64,000 nucleotides of DNA from Amaranthus tricolor (taxonomy: Eukaryota; Streptophyta; Magnoliopsida; Caryophyllales; Amaranthaceae). Below are positions 1 to 14,600 of this stretch, piece after piece. The notes beneath the pieces were generated by a model. It did no database searches and was not told the DNA's origin. It saw only the letters and a program-made list of their open reading frames with translations. The stretch's first letter is position 1. Each line of letters starts with the position of its first letter. Position numbers and translations under genes: made by a program. The stretch is from NCBI RefSeq assembly GCF_026212465.1, contig NC_080062.1, positions 11,929,098 to 11,993,097 on the forward strand. Reading direction: 5' to 3'.

Positions 1-1545
1 AATAATAAATACCAAATAGTGTTGTGTGCGAAGTTTCGTGCAAAACAAACCAAGTTTAAGCTACTTTATGTGCAAAAGTGGCAAAAACGCTAAAAAACCC
101 TTAATATCGTAACTTATCACGTAATTTCTAGCATATGATTATGATTTTCAATATTAACCACTTCAACACAATAATATATACTAAATAGTGTTGTGTGCCA
201 AGTTTCGTACAAAACAAACCAAGTTTGAGCTACTTTATGTGCAAAAGTGGCAAAACGCTTAAAAACCTTTAAAATCGCAACTTAACGCGTAATTTCTAGC
301 ATATGACTAAGATTTTAAATTTTAGCACTTCAACACAATAATATATACCAAATAGTGGTGTGTGCCAAGTTTCATGAAAAACAAACCAAGTTTGAGCTAC
401 TTTGTGCGCAGAAGTGGCAAAAACGCTTAAAAACCCTTAGAATCACAACTTAACACGTAATTTCTAACATATTATGATTCTCAATTCTAACCACTTCAAT
501 ACAATAATATATAACAAATAGTGTTGTATGCCAAGTTTCGTGCAAAACCAACCAAGTTTGAGCTACTTTATGCGCAAAAGTGGCAAAAATGCTTAAAATC
601 CCTTATAATCGCAACTTAACAAGTGATTTCTAGCATATATCTATGATTTTCAATTCTAACCACTTCAACACAGTAATATATACCGAATAGTGTTGTGTGC
701 CATGTTTCGTGCAAAACAAACCAACTTTGATCTACTTTATGCGCAAAAGTGGCAAAAACGCTTAAAAATCCTTAAAATCGCAACTTAACAAGTAATTTCT
801 AGCATATGACTATGATTTTCAATTCTAACCACCTCAAAACAATAATATATACCAAATAGTGTTGTGTGCCAAGTTTCGTGCGAAACAAACCAAGTTTGAG
901 CTACTTTATGCGCAAAAGTGGCAAAAACGCTTAAGAACGCTTAAAATCTCAACTTAACAAGTAATTTGTAGAAAATGACTATGATTTTCAATTGTAACCA
1001 CTTCAACACAATAATATATATCAAATAGTGTTGTGAAGCCAAGTTTCGTGCAAAACAAACCAAGTTTGAGCTAGTTTATGCGCAAAAGTGGCAAAAACGT
1101 TTAAAAACCATTATAATCGCAACTTAACACGTAATTTCTAGCATATGACTATTATTTTCAATTCTAAACACTTCAACACAATAATATATACCAAATTGTT
1201 TTGTGTGCCAAGTTTCGTGCAAAACAAACCAAGTTTGAGCTCCTTTATGCGCAAAAGTGGGAAAAACGCTTGAAAACCCTTAAAATCGCAACTTAACACG
1301 TAATTTGTAGCATATGACTATGATTTTCAATTCTAACCACTTCAAAACAATAATATATATCAAGTAGTGTTGTGTGCCAAGTTTCGTGCAAAACAAACCA
1401 AGTTTGAGCTCCTTTATGCGCAAAAGTGGGAAAAACGCTTAAAACCATTAAAATCGCAACTTAACACGTAATTTGTAGCATATGACTATGATTTTCAATT
1501 CTAACCACTTCAACACAATAATATATATCAAATAGTGTTGTGTGC
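1..1545 (+). repeat. Satellite array, about 169-bp monomer, left end of array
   Basis: About nine head-to-tail monomers. The phase motif gtgttgtgtgcc recurs at 188, 355 (as gtggtg), 521, 690, 859, 1367 and 1535, so spacing is 166-169 bp. A typical monomer runs in order through gtgttgtgtgccaag, tttcgtgcaaaacaaacc, aagtttgagctactttatg, cgcaaaagtggcaaaaacgc, ttaaaaacccttaaaatcgc, aacttaacacgtaatttcta, gcatatgactatgattttca, attctaaccacttcaacaca and ataatatataccaaata. It is AT-rich but keeps about five CpG sites. Neighbouring monomers differ by scattered substitutions. The array continues beyond the left edge. I do not recognise the family. The length and head-to-tail order fit a plant (peri)centromeric satellite, which is inference only. 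Confidence 0.97.
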
Positions 1546-2047
1546 TAAGAGAGGGAGGGAAAAAAAAAAGGTCATGCCGTTTTGTTTGTAAGGGGCACGG
1601 GGTGTGTCGGTTAGAAGGGAAAAGAATGGGTTCATTTTTAGCTTTGACCCGTTAAATTCTATTAAATTCGTCTCATCGTAAAACAATCTTATATAAAACA
1701 TGCTGTAAGGGTATAATAGACGATTTATGAAATAAGTAAATGGGTAGTATAAATAAGGATTGCATTCGGGAATTTATTTTTCAATACTTTATTTAAATTT
1801 ATTTTTATAAAGATAGGATAGTAATCAATTAATAATATATAATCAAAATACACTTTTATCGAAGTACTCTTTATACGAATTTGATACATTAAATAAAATA
1901 TACCTCTTTCTTGAAAATGTTAACAAATCAAATACTTGAGTCAATATTATCAAAATAATAATATTATTACTCGAATTAACTTACTTAATAACCCCAATCA
2001 GCTTAATAAACATATAATTAAACTTTATTAAATGTAGTCTATTACAT
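1546..2047. other. 502-bp non-satellite insertion within one satellite monomer
   Basis: The satellite stops after gtgttgtgtgc (ending 1545) and resumes at the same monomer position with gccaagtttcg (from 2048), so this is a clean insertion and not an array boundary. The insert begins with a G/A-rich stretch (about 1547-1570) and becomes AT-rich. I found no ORF, no obvious terminal inverted repeat, no TG...CA ends and no poly-A end. The shared flank is only gc or tgc, which may be a 2-3-bp target duplication or microhomology. It could be a non-autonomous transposon, a transposon fragment or filler DNA from break repair. Type not recognised. Confidence 0.75.
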
Positions 2048-5000
2048 GCCAAGTTTCGTGCAAAACAAACCAAATTTTAGCTAGTTTATGCGCAAAAGTG
2101 GAAAAAACGCTTAAGAACACTTATAATTGCAACTTAACAAGTAATTTCTAGCACATGACTATGATTTTCAATTGTAACCACTTCAGTACTATAATATATA
2201 TCAAATAGTGTTGTGAAGCCAAGTTTCGTGCAAAACAAACCAAGTTTGAGCTACTTTATGCGCAAAAGTGGCAAAAACGCTTAAAAACCCTTATAAGCTC
2301 AACTTAACACGTAATTTCTAGCATATGACTATGATTTTCAATTCCAAACACTTCAACACAATAATATATAACAAATTGTGTTGTGTGCCAAGTTTCGTGC
2401 AAAACAAACCAAGTTTGAGCTCCTTTATGCGCAAAAGTGGAAAAAAACGCTTAAAAACCCTTAAAATCGCAACCTAACACGTAATTTGTAGCATATGACT
2501 ATTTTCAATTCTAACAACTTCAACACAATAATATATATCAAGTAGTGTTGTGTGCCAAGTTTCCTGCAAAACAAACCAAGTTTGAGCTACTTTATGCGCA
2601 AAAGTGGCAAAAACGCTTAAAAACCCTTAAAATCGCAACTTAACACGTAATTTCTAGCATATGACTATGGTTTTCAATTCCAACCACTTGAACACAACAA
2701 TATATACCGTATTGTGTTGTGTGCCAAGTTTCGTGCAAAACAAACCAAGTTTGAGCTTTTTTAGGCACAAAAGTGGCAAAAACGTTTAAAAACCCTTAAA
2801 ATCGCAACTTAGCACGTAATTTCTAGCATATGACTATGATTTTCAATTGTAACCACCTCAACACAATAATATATACCAAATAGTGTTGTGTGCCAAGGTT
2901 CGTGCAAAACAAACCAAGTATGAGCTACTTTGTGCGCAAAAGTGGCAAAAACGCTTAAAAACCATATAATTGCTACTTAAGAAGAAATTTCCAGTATATG
3001 ACTATAATTTTCAATTCTAATCACTTCAACACAATAATATATAGCTTATAGTGTTGTGTGCCAAGTTTAAAGCAAAACAAACCATGTTTGAGCTACTTCA
3101 TGAATAAAATTGGCAAAAACGCTTAAAAACCCATATAATCGGAACTTAACACGTAATTTCTAGCATATGACTATGATTTTCAATTCTAAACACTTCAACA
3201 CAATAATATATACCAAATTGTGTTGTGTGCCAAGTTTCGTGTAAAACAAACAAAGTTTGAGCTCCTTTATGCGCAAACGTGGGAAAAACGCTTAAAAACC
3301 CTTAAAATCGCAACTTAACACGTAATTTGTAGCATATGACTATGATTCAATTCTAACCAGTTCAACAAAATATTATATACATACCAAATAGTGTCATGTG
3401 CCATGTTTCGTGCAAAACAAACCAAGCTTGAGCTACTTTGTGCGCAGAAGAGGCAAAAATGCTTAAAAACCCATAAAATCGCAACTTAACACGTAATTTC
3501 TAGCATATGACTATTATTCTCAATTTCTAAACACTTCAACACAATAATATATACCAAATAGTATTATGTCGCCAAGTTTAGTGCAAAACAAACAAAGTTT
3601 GAGCTACTTTATGCGCAAAAGTTGCAATAACACTTAAGAACTCTTAAAATCGCAACTTAAAAAAGTAATTTCTAGAATATGACTATGATTTTCAATTGTA
3701 ACCACTTCATTACAATATTGTATATCAAATAGTGTTGTGAAGCCAAGTTTCGTGCAAACCAATCCAAGTTTGAGGTAATTCATGCGCAAAAGTGGCAAAA
3801 ACGCTTAAAGACCCTTATAATCGCAACTTAACACGTAATTTCTAGCATATGACTATGATTTTCAATTCTAAACACTTCAACACAGTAATATATACCAAAT
3901 TGTGTTGTGTGCCAAGTTTCGTGCAAAGCAAACCAGGTTTGAGCTACTATACGCGCAAAAGTAGGAAAAACGCTTAAAAACCCTTAAAATCGCAACTTAA
4001 CACGTAATTTGTAGCATATGACTATAATTTTCAATTCTAACCACTTCAACACAATAATATATATCAAGTACTGTTCTGTGCCAAGTTTCGAGCAAAACAA
4101 ACCAAGTATGAGCTACTTTGTGCGCAAAAGTGGCAAAAACACTTAAAAACCATATAATTGCTACTTAAGAAGTAATTTCCACTATATGACTATAATTTTC
4201 AATTCTAATCACTTCAACACAATAATATATAGCACATAGTGTTGTGTGCCAAGTTTAATGCAAAACAAACAAAGTTTGAGCTACTTTATATATAAAATTG
4301 GCAAAAACGCTTAAAAACCCATATTATCGGAACTTAACACGTAATTTCTAGCATATGACTATAATTTTCAATACTAACCACTTCAACACAATAATATATA
4401 CCAAATAGTGTTGTGTGCGAAGTTTCGTGCAAAACAAACCAAATTTGAGTTACTTTATGCGCAAAAGTGGCAAAAACGATTGTAAATCCTTAAAATCGCA
4501 ACTTAACAAGTAGTTTGTAGCATATGACTATGATTTTCAATTCTAACCACTTCAACACAATAATATATACCAAAGAATGTTGTGTGCCAAGTTTCGTGCA
4601 AAAGAAACCAAGTTTGAGCTACTTTATGCGCAAAAGTGGCAAAATCGCTTACAAATCCTTAAAATCGCAACTTAACACGTAATTTGTTGCATATGAAAAT
4701 CATTTTCAAATCTAACCACTTCAAAACAATAATATATATGAAATAGTGTTCTGTGCCAAGTTTCGTGCAAAACAAACCAAGTTTGAGCTACTTTATTCGA
4801 AAAAGCTGCAAAAACGCTTAAGAACCCTTAAAATCGCAACTTAGCAAGTAATTTCTAGCATATGACTATGATTTTCAATTCTAACCACTTCAAAAAAATA
4901 ATATATACCAAATAGTGTTGTGTGCCAAGTTTCTTGCAAAACAAACCAAGTTTGAGCTACTTTAGGCGCAAATGTGGCAAAAACGCATAAAAATCCTTAA

Positions 5001-8000
5001 AATCGCAACTTAACACGTAATTTGTACCATAAAACTATGATTTTTAATTCTAACCACTTCAACACAATAATATATACCAAAAGTGTTGTGTGCCAAGTTT
5101 CGTGCAAAAGAAACGAAGTTTGAGCTACTTTATGCGTAAAAGTGTCAAAAACGCTTAAAAACCCTTATAATCGCAACATAACACGTAACTTCTAGCATAT
5201 GACTATGATTTTCAGTTCTAAACAATTCAACACAATAATATATACCAAATAGTGTTGTGTGCCAAGTTTCGTGCAAAACAAACAAATTTGAGCTAGTTTA
5301 TGCGCAAAAGTGGAAAAAACGATTAACAACCCTTATAATTGCAACTTAACAAGTAATTTCTAGCATATGACTATGATTTTCAATTGTAACCACTTCAATA
5401 CTATAATATATATCAAATAGGGTTGTGAAGCCAAGTTTCATCCAAAACAAACGAAGTTTGAGCTACTTTATGCGCAAAAGTGGCAAAAACGCTTAAAAAC
5501 CCTTATAATCTGAACTTAACACGTAATTTCTAGCATATGACTATGATTTTCAATTCTAAACACTTCAACACAATAATATATACCAAATTGTGTTGTGTGC
5601 CAAGTTTCGTGCAAAACAAACAAAGTTTGAGCTCCTTTATGCACAAAAGTGGGAAAAACGCTTAAAAACCCTTAAAATCGCAACTTAACACGTAATTAGT
5701 AGCATATGCCTATGATTTTAAAATCTAACCACTCCAACACAATAATATATATCAAGTAGTGTTGTGTGCCAAGTTTTCTGCAAAACAAACCAAGTTTGAG
5801 CTATTTTACGTGCAAAAGTGGAAAAAACGCTTAAAAACCCTTAAAATCGCAACTTAACACGTAATTTCTAGCATATGACTATGATTTTCAATTCCAACCA
5901 CTTCAACACAACAATATATACCGTATAGTTTTGTGTGCCAAGTTTCGTGCAAAACAAAACAAGTTTGAGCTACTTTAGGCGCAAAAGTGGCAAAAACGTT
6001 TAAAAACCCATAAAATCGCAACTTAACACGTAATTTATAGCATATGACTATGATTTTCAATTCTAACCACCTCAAGACAATAATATATACCAAATAGTGT
6101 TGTGTGCCAAGTTTCGTGCAAAAACAAACCAAGTATGAGCTACTTTGTGCGCAAAAGTGGCAAAAACGCTTAAAAACCATATAATTGCTACTTAAGAAGT
6201 AATTTCCAGTATATGTCTATAATTTTCAATTCTAACCACTTCAACACAGTAATATATATCACATAGTGTTGTGTGCCACATTTCGTGCAAAACAAACCAA
6301 GTTTGAGCTACTTCATGTGCAAAAGTTCCAAAAAGGCTTAAAACCCTTAAAATCGCAACTTATCACGTATTTCTAGCATATGACTATGATTTTAAATATT
6401 AACCACTTCAACACAATAATATTTACCAAATTGTGTTGTGTGGCACGTTTCGTGCGTAAGAAACCAAGTTTGAGCTACTTTATTTGCAAAACTGGCAAAA
6501 ACGCTTAAAAACCCTTAAAATCGCAACTTAACACGTAATTACTCGCATATGACTAAGATTTTAAATTTTAACCACATCAACACAATAATATATACAATAT
6601 AGTGTTATGTGCCGAGTTTCGTGCAAAACAAACCAAGTTTGAGCTAATTTTTGCGCAAAAGTGGCAAAAACGCTTAAGACTCTTAAAATCGCAACTTAAC
6701 AAGTAATTTCAATCATATGACTATGATTTTCAAGTATAGCCACTTCAAAACAATAATATATATCAAATAGTGTTGTGTGCAAAGTTTCGTGCAAAACAAA
6801 CGAAGTTTGAGCTACTTTATGCGCAAAAGTAGCAAAAACGCTTAAAAATCCTTAAAATCGCAACTTAACACGTAATTTGTAGCATATGACTATGATTTTC
6901 AATTCTAACTAATTCAACACAATAATATATACCAAAAAGTGTTGTGTGCAAAGTTTCGTGCAAAAGAAACCAAGTTTGAGCTACTTTATGCGCAAAAGTG
7001 GTAAAAACGCTTAAAAATACTTAAAATCGCAACTTAACACGTAATTTCTAGTATATCACAACAATTTTCAATTCTAACCCCCTCAACACAATAATATATA
7101 CCAAATAGTGTTGTATGCCAAGTTTCGTGCAAATCAAAACAAGTTTGAGCAACTTTGTGTGGAAAAGTGGCAAAAACGGTTAAAAACCCTTAAAATCGCA
7201 ACTTAACACGTAATTTCTAGCATATGACTATGATTTTCAAGTCTAACCACATCAACACATTTATATATACAAAATAGTGTTGTGTGCCATATTTCGTGCA
7301 AAACAAACCAAGTATGAGTGACTTTGTGCGCAAAAGTGGCAAAAACGCTTAAAAACCTTATAATTGCAACTTAAGAATTAATTTCCAGCCTATGATTATC
7401 ATTTTCAATTCTAACCAATTCAACTCAATAATATATACCAAATAGTGTTGTGTGCAAGGTTTCGTGCAAAACAAACCAAGTTTGAGCTACTTTATGCGCA
7501 AAAGTGGCAAAAACACTTAAAAACCCTTAAAATCGCAACTTAACACGCAATTTCTAGCGTATGACTATGATTTTCAATTCTAACCACTTCAACACAATAA
7601 TATATACCAAATAGTGTTGTGTGCCAAATTTCGTGCAAAACAAATCAAGTTTGAGCTACTTTATGCGCAAAAGAGTCAAAAACGTTTAAAAACACTTAAA
7701 ATCGCAACTTAACACGTAATTACTAGCATATGACTATGATTTTCGATTCTAACCACCTCAACACAATAATATATACCAAATAGTGTCGTGTGCCAAGTTT
7801 CGTGCAAAACAAACCAAGTTTGAGCTACTTTGTGCGCAAAATTGGTAAAAACGCTTAAAAATCCTTAAAATCGCAACTTAACACGTAATTTCTAGCATAT
7901 GACAATGATTTTCAATTCTAACCACTTCAAAAGAATTTTATATAAGAAATAGTGTTGTATGCCATGTTTTGAGCAAAACAAACCAGGTTTGAGCTACTTT

Positions 8001-8650
8001 ATGCGCAGAAGTGGCAAAAACGCTTAAAAACCCTTAAAATCGCAACTTAACAAGTAATTTCTTGCATATGACTATAATTTTAAATATTAACGACTTCAAC
8101 AAAATAAAATATACCAAATAGTGTTGTGTGCCACGTTTCGTGCAAAACAAACCAAGTTTGAGCTATTTTATGTGCAAAAGTGGCAAAACGCTTAAAAACC
8201 CTTAAAATCGCAACTTAATACGTAATTTCTCGCATATGACTAAGATTTTAAATTTTAACCACATCAACACAATAATATATATACAAAATAGTGTTATGTG
8301 CCGAGTTTCGTGCAAAACAAACCAAGTTTGAGCTACTTTAAGCGCAAAAGTGGCAAAAACGCTTAAGAACTCTTAAAATCGCAACTTAACAAGTAATTTC
8401 TCTCATATGACTATGATTTTCAATTATAACCACTTCAAAACAATAATATATATCAAATAGTGTTGTGTGCCAAGTTTCGTGCAAAACAAACCAAGTTTGA
8501 GCTAGTTTATGCGCAAAAGTGGAAAAAACGCTTAAAAATCCTTAAAATCGCAACTTAACAAGTAATTTCTAGCATATGACTATGATTTTCAATTGTAACC
8601 ACTTCAACACAATAATATATATCAAATAGTGTTGTGCAGCCAAGTTTCGT
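2048..8650 (+). repeat. Satellite block A: older, diverged copy of the long higher-order unit
   Basis: Continuous head-to-tail monomers of about 169 bp. From about 2840 the order of variant monomers (for example the gcttatagtg monomer near 3043, the gaggtaattcatgcgc monomer near 3770 and the taagcgc monomer near 8339) follows that of the 6.6-kb units at 22-35.8 kb. It is about four monomers shorter: about 5.30 kb between the landmarks at 3043 and 8341, against about 5.98 kb in the other copies. Within the block the stretches near 2.05-2.9 kb and 5.27-6.2 kb also resemble each other (ccgtat monomers near 2707 and 5921), which points to an older 19-monomer duplication. No gene seen. Confidence 0.9.
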
Positions 8651-11600
8651 GCAAAAGAAACCATGTTTGAGCTACTTTATTCGCAAAAGTGGCAAAAACG
8701 CTTAAAAACCCTTATAATCGCAACCTAACACGTAATTCTAGCATATGACTATGATTTTGAATTCTAAAAACTTCAACACAACAATATATACCAAATTGTG
8801 TTGTGTGCCAAGTTTCGTGCAAAACAAACCAAGTTTGAGCTCCTTTATGCGCAAAAGTGGCAAAAACGCTTAAAAACCCTTAAAATCGCAACTTACATGT
8901 AATTTCTAGCATATGACAATGATTTTCAATTCTAACCTTTTCAACAGAATAATATATACTAAATAGTGTTGTATGCCATGTTTCGTGCAAAACAAACCAA
9001 GTTTAAGCTACTTTATATGCAAAATTGGCAAAAACGCTTAAATACCCTTATATTTGGAACATAACACGTAATTTCTAGCATATGAATTTGATTTTCAATT
9101 CTAACCACTAAAATAGAATAATACATACCAAATAGTGTTGTGTGCGAAGTTTCGTGCAAAACAAACCAAATTTGAGCTACTTTATGCGCAAAAGTGGCAA
9201 AAACGATTAAAAATCCTTAAAATCGCAACTTAATACGTAGTTTGTAGTATATGACTATGATTTTCAATTCTAACCACCTCAACACAATAATATATACCAA
9301 ATAGTGTTGTGTGCCAAGGTTCGTGCAAAACAAACCATGTTTGAGCTACTTTATACGCAGAAGTGGCAAGAACGATTAAAAACCCTTATAATTGGAACTT
9401 AACAAGTAATTTCTGGCATATGAATTTGATTTTCAATTCTAACCACTTCAACATAATAATATATACCAAATAGTGTTGTATGCCAAGTTTCGTGCAAAAC
9501 AAACTAAGCTTGAGCTACTTTGTGCGAAGAAGTGGAAAAAACGCTTAAAAACCCTTAAACTCGAAACATAATACGTAGTTTGTACCATATGATTATGATT
9601 CTCAATTCTAACCACTTCAACACAATAATATATACCAAATAGCGTTCTGTGCCAAGTTTCGTGCAAAACAAACCAAGTTTGAGCTTCTTTATGCGCAAAA
9701 GTTGCAAAAACGCTTAAGAACGCTTAAAATCGCAACTTAACGAGTAATTTCTAGCATATGACTTTGATTTTTAATTCTAACCACTTCAACACAATAATAT
9801 ATATCAAATAGTGTTGTGAAGCCAAGTTTCGTGCAAAACAAACCAAGTTTGAGCTACTTTATGCGCAAAAGTGGCAAAAACGCTTAAAAACCCTTATAAT
9901 TGCAACTTAACAAGTAATTTCTATCATATGATTATGATTTTCAATTGTAACCACTTCAACACAATAATATATATCAAATAGTTTTGTGAAGCCAAGTTTC
10001 GTGCAAAACAAACCAAGTTTGAGCTACTTTATGCGCAAAAGTGGCAAACAAGCTTAAAAACCCTTATAATCGCAACCTAATACGTAATTTCTAGCATATG
10101 ACTATCATTTTCAATTCAAAAGACTTCAACACAATAATATATACCAAATTGTGTTGTAAGCCAAGTTTCATGCAAAACAAACCAAGTTTGAGCTCCTTTA
10201 TGCGCAAAAGTGGCAAAAACGCTTAAAAACCCTTAAAATCGCAACTTACATGTAATTTCTAGCATATGACAATGATTTTCAATTCTAACCTTTTCAACAG
10301 AATAATATATACTAAATAGTGTTGTATGCCATGTTTCGTGCAAAACAAACCAAGTTTAAGCTACTTTATACGCAAAATTGGCAAAAACGCTTAAATACCC
10401 TTATATTTGGAACATAACACGTAATTTCTAGCATATGAATTTGATTTTCAATTCTAACCACTAAAATAGAATAATACATACCAAATAGTGTTGTGTGCGA
10501 AGTTTCGTGCAAAACAAACCAAATTTGAGCTACTTTATGCGCAAAAGTGGCAAAAACGATTAAAAATCCTTAAAATCGCAACTTAATACGTAGTTTGTAG
10601 TATATGACTATGATTTTAAATTCTAACCACCTCAACACAATAATATATACCAAATAGTGTTGTGTGCCAAGGTTCGTGCAAAACAAACCATGTTTGAGCT
10701 ACTTTATACGCAGAAGTGGCAAGAACGATTAAAAACCCTTATAATTGGAACTTAACAAGTAATTTCTGGCATATGAATTTGATTTTCAATTCTAACCACT
10801 TCAACATAATAATATATACCAAATAGTGTTGTATGCCAAGTTTCGTGCAAAACAAACTAAGCTTGAGCTACTTTGTGCGAAGAAGTGGAAAAAACGCTTA
10901 AAAACCCTTAAACTCGAAACATAATACGTAGTTTGTACCATATGATTATGATTCTCAATTCTAACCACTTCAACACAATAATATATACCAAATAGCGTTC
11001 TGTGCCAAGTTTCGTGCAAAACAAACCAAGTTTGAGCTTCTTTATGCGCAAAAGTTGCAAAAACGCTTAAGAACGCTTAAAATCGCAACTTAACGAGTAA
11101 TTTCTAGCATATGACTTTGATTTTTAATTCTAACCACTTCAACACAATAATATATATCAAATAGTGTTGTGAAGCCAAGTTTCGTGCAAAACAAACCAAG
11201 TTTGAGCTACTTTATGCGCAAAAGTGGCAAAAACGCTTAAAAACCCTTATAATTGCAACTTAACAAGTAATTTCTATCATATGATTATGATTTTCAATTG
11301 TAACCACTTCAACACAATAATATATATCAAATAGTTTTGTGAAGCCAAGTTTCGTGCAAAACAAACCAAGTTTGAGCTACTTTATGCGCAAAAGTGGCAA
11401 ACAAGCTTAAAAACCCTTATAATCACAACCTAATACGTAATTTCTAGCATATGACTATGATTTTCAATTCAAAAGACTTCAACACAATAATATATACCAA
11501 ATTGTGTTGTAAGCCAAGTTTCATGCAAAACAAACCAAGTTTGAGCTCCTTTATGCGCAAAAGTGGCTAAAACGCTTAAAAACCCTTAAAATTGCAACTT

Positions 11601-14600
11601 AACACGTAATTTGTAGCATATGACTATGATTTTCAATTCTAACCACTTCAACACAATAGTATATATCAAGTAGTGTTGTGTGCCAATTTTCGTGCAAACA
11701 AACCAAGTTTAAGCTACTTTATGAGCAAAATTGGCAAAAACGATTAAAAACCCATATATTTGGAACATAACACGTAATTTCTAGCATATGAATTTGATTT
11801 TCAATTCTAACCACTAAAACAGAATAATACATACCAAATAGTGTTGTGTGCGAAGTTTCATGCAAAACAAACCAAATTTGAGCTACTTTATGCGCAAAAG
11901 TGGCAAAAACGATTAAAAATCCTTAAAATCGCAACTTAATACGTAGTTTGTAGCATATGACTATGATTTTATATTCTAACCACCTCAACACAATAATATA
12001 TACCAAATAGTGTTGTGTGCCAAGGTTAGTGCAAAACAAACCATGTTTGAGCTACTTTATACGCAGAAGTGGCAAGAACGATTAAAAACCCTTATAATTG
12101 GAACTTAACAAGTAATTTCTGGCATATGAATTTGATTTTCAATTCTAACCACTTCAACACATTAATATATACCAAATAGTGTTGTGTGCCAAGTTTCGTG
12201 CAAAACAAACAAAGCTTGAGCTACTTTGTGCGAAGAAGTGGAAAAAACGCTTAAAAACCCTTAAAATCGCAACTTAATACGTAGTTTGTAGCATATGACT
12301 ATGATTTTCAATTCTAACCACCTCAACACAAAATAATATATACCATATAGTGTTGTGTGCCAAGGTTCGTGCAAAACAAACCATGTTTGAGCTACTTTAT
12401 ACGCAGAAGTGGCAAGAACGATTAAAAACCCTTATAATTGGAACTTAACAAGTAATTTCTGGCATATGAATTTGATTTTCAATTCTAACCACTTCAACAC
12501 AATAATATATACCAAATAGTGTTGTGTGCCATGTTTCGTGCAAAACAAACAAAGCTTGAGCTACTTTGTGCGAAGAAGTGGAAAAAACGCTTAAAAACCC
12601 TTAAAATCGAAACTTAATAAGTAGTTTGTACCATATGATTATGATTCTCAATTCTAACCACTTCAAAAACAATAATATACACCAAATAGTGTTCTGTGCC
12701 AAGTTTCGTGCAAAACAAACCAAGTTTGAGCTTCTTTATGAGCAAAAGTTGCAAAAACGCTTAAGAACGCTTAAAATCGCAACTTAACGAGTAATTTCTA
12801 GCATATGACTTTGATTTTTAATTCTATCCACTTCAACACAATAATATATATCAAATAGTGTTGTGAAGCCAAGTTTCGTGCAAAACAAACCAAGTTTGAG
12901 CTACTTTATGTGCAAAAGTGGCAAAAACGCTTAAAAACCCTTATAATCGCAACTTAACACGTAATTTCTAGTATATGACTATGATTTTCAGTTCTAAACA
13001 CTTCAACACAATAATATACACCAAACAGTGTTGTGTGCCAACTTTCGTGCAAAACAAACCAAATTTGATCTAGTTTATGCGCAAAAGTGGAAAAAACTCT
13101 TAAGAACCCTTATAATTGCAACTTAACAAGTAATTTCTATCATATGATTATGATTTTCAATTGTAACCACTTCAACACAATAATATATATATCAAATAGT
13201 TTTGTGAAGCCAAGTTTCGTGCAAAACAAACCAAGTTTGAGCTACTTTATGCGCAAAAGTGGCAAACACGCTTAAAAACCCTTATAATCGCAACCTAATA
13301 CGTAATTTCTAGCATATGACTATGATTTTCAATTCAAAACACTTCAACACAATAATATATACCAAATTGTGTTGTAAGCCAAGTTTCATGCAAAACAAAC
13401 CAAGTTTGAGCTCCTTTATGCGCAAAAGTGGCTAAAACGATTAAAAACCCTTAAAATTGCAACTTAACACGTAATTTGTAGCATATGACTATGATTTTCA
13501 ATTCTAACCACTTCAACACAATAGTATATATCAAGTAGTGTTGTGTGCCAATTTTCGTGCAAACAAACCAAGTTTAAGCTACTTTATGAGCAAAATTGGC
13601 AAAAACGCTTAAAAAACCCTTATATTTGGAACATAACACGTAATTTCTAGCATATGAATTTGATTTTCAATTCTAACCACTAAAACAGAATAATACATAC
13701 CAAATAGTGTTGTGTGCGAAGTTTCGTGCAAAACAAACCAAATTTGAGCTACTTTATACGCAGAAGTGGCAAGAACGATTAAAAACCCTTATAATTGCAA
13801 CTTAACAAGTAATTTCTGGCATATGAATTTGATTTTCAATTCTAACCACTTCAACACATTAATATATACCAAATAGTGTTGTGTGCCAAGTTTCGTGCAA
13901 AACAAACAAAGCTTGAGCTACTTTGTGCGAAGAAGTGGAAAAAACGCTTAAAAACCCTTAAAATCGAAACTTAATACGTAGTTTGTACCATATGATTATG
14001 ATTCTCAATTCTAACCACTTCAAAACAATAATAAACACCAAATAGTGTTATGTGCCAAGTTTCGTGCAAAACAAACCAAGTTTGAGCTTCTGTATGAGCA
14101 AAAGTTGCAAAAAACGCTTAAGAACGCTTAAAATCACAACTTAACCAGTAATTTCTAGCATATGAATTTGATTTTTAATTCTAACCACTTCAACACAATA
14201 ATATATATCAAATAGTGTTGTGAAGCCAAGTTTCGTGTAAAACAAACCAAGTTTGAGCTACTTTATGCGCAAAAGTGGCAAAAACGCTTGAAAACCCTTA
14301 TAATCGCAACTTAACACGTAATTTCTAGTATATGACAATGATTTTCAGTTCTAAACACTTCAACACAATAATATATACCAAACAGTGTTGTGTGCCAAGT
14401 TTCCTGCAAAACAAACAAAATTTGATCTAGTTTATGCGCAAAAGTGGAAAAAACTCTTAAGAACCCTTATAATTGCAACTTAACAAGTAATTTCTATCAT
14501 ATGATTATGATTTTCAATTGTAACCACTTCAACACAATAATATATATCAAATAGTTTTGTGAAGCCAAGTTTCGTGCAAAACAAACCAAGTTTGAGCTAC

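Noticed and set aside
1546..2047. Calling the 502-bp insertion a Helitron, SINE or solo LTR
   Set aside because: No CTRR/TC ends, no poly-A tail with promoter boxes, and no TG...CA ends with a 4-6-bp duplication were found.
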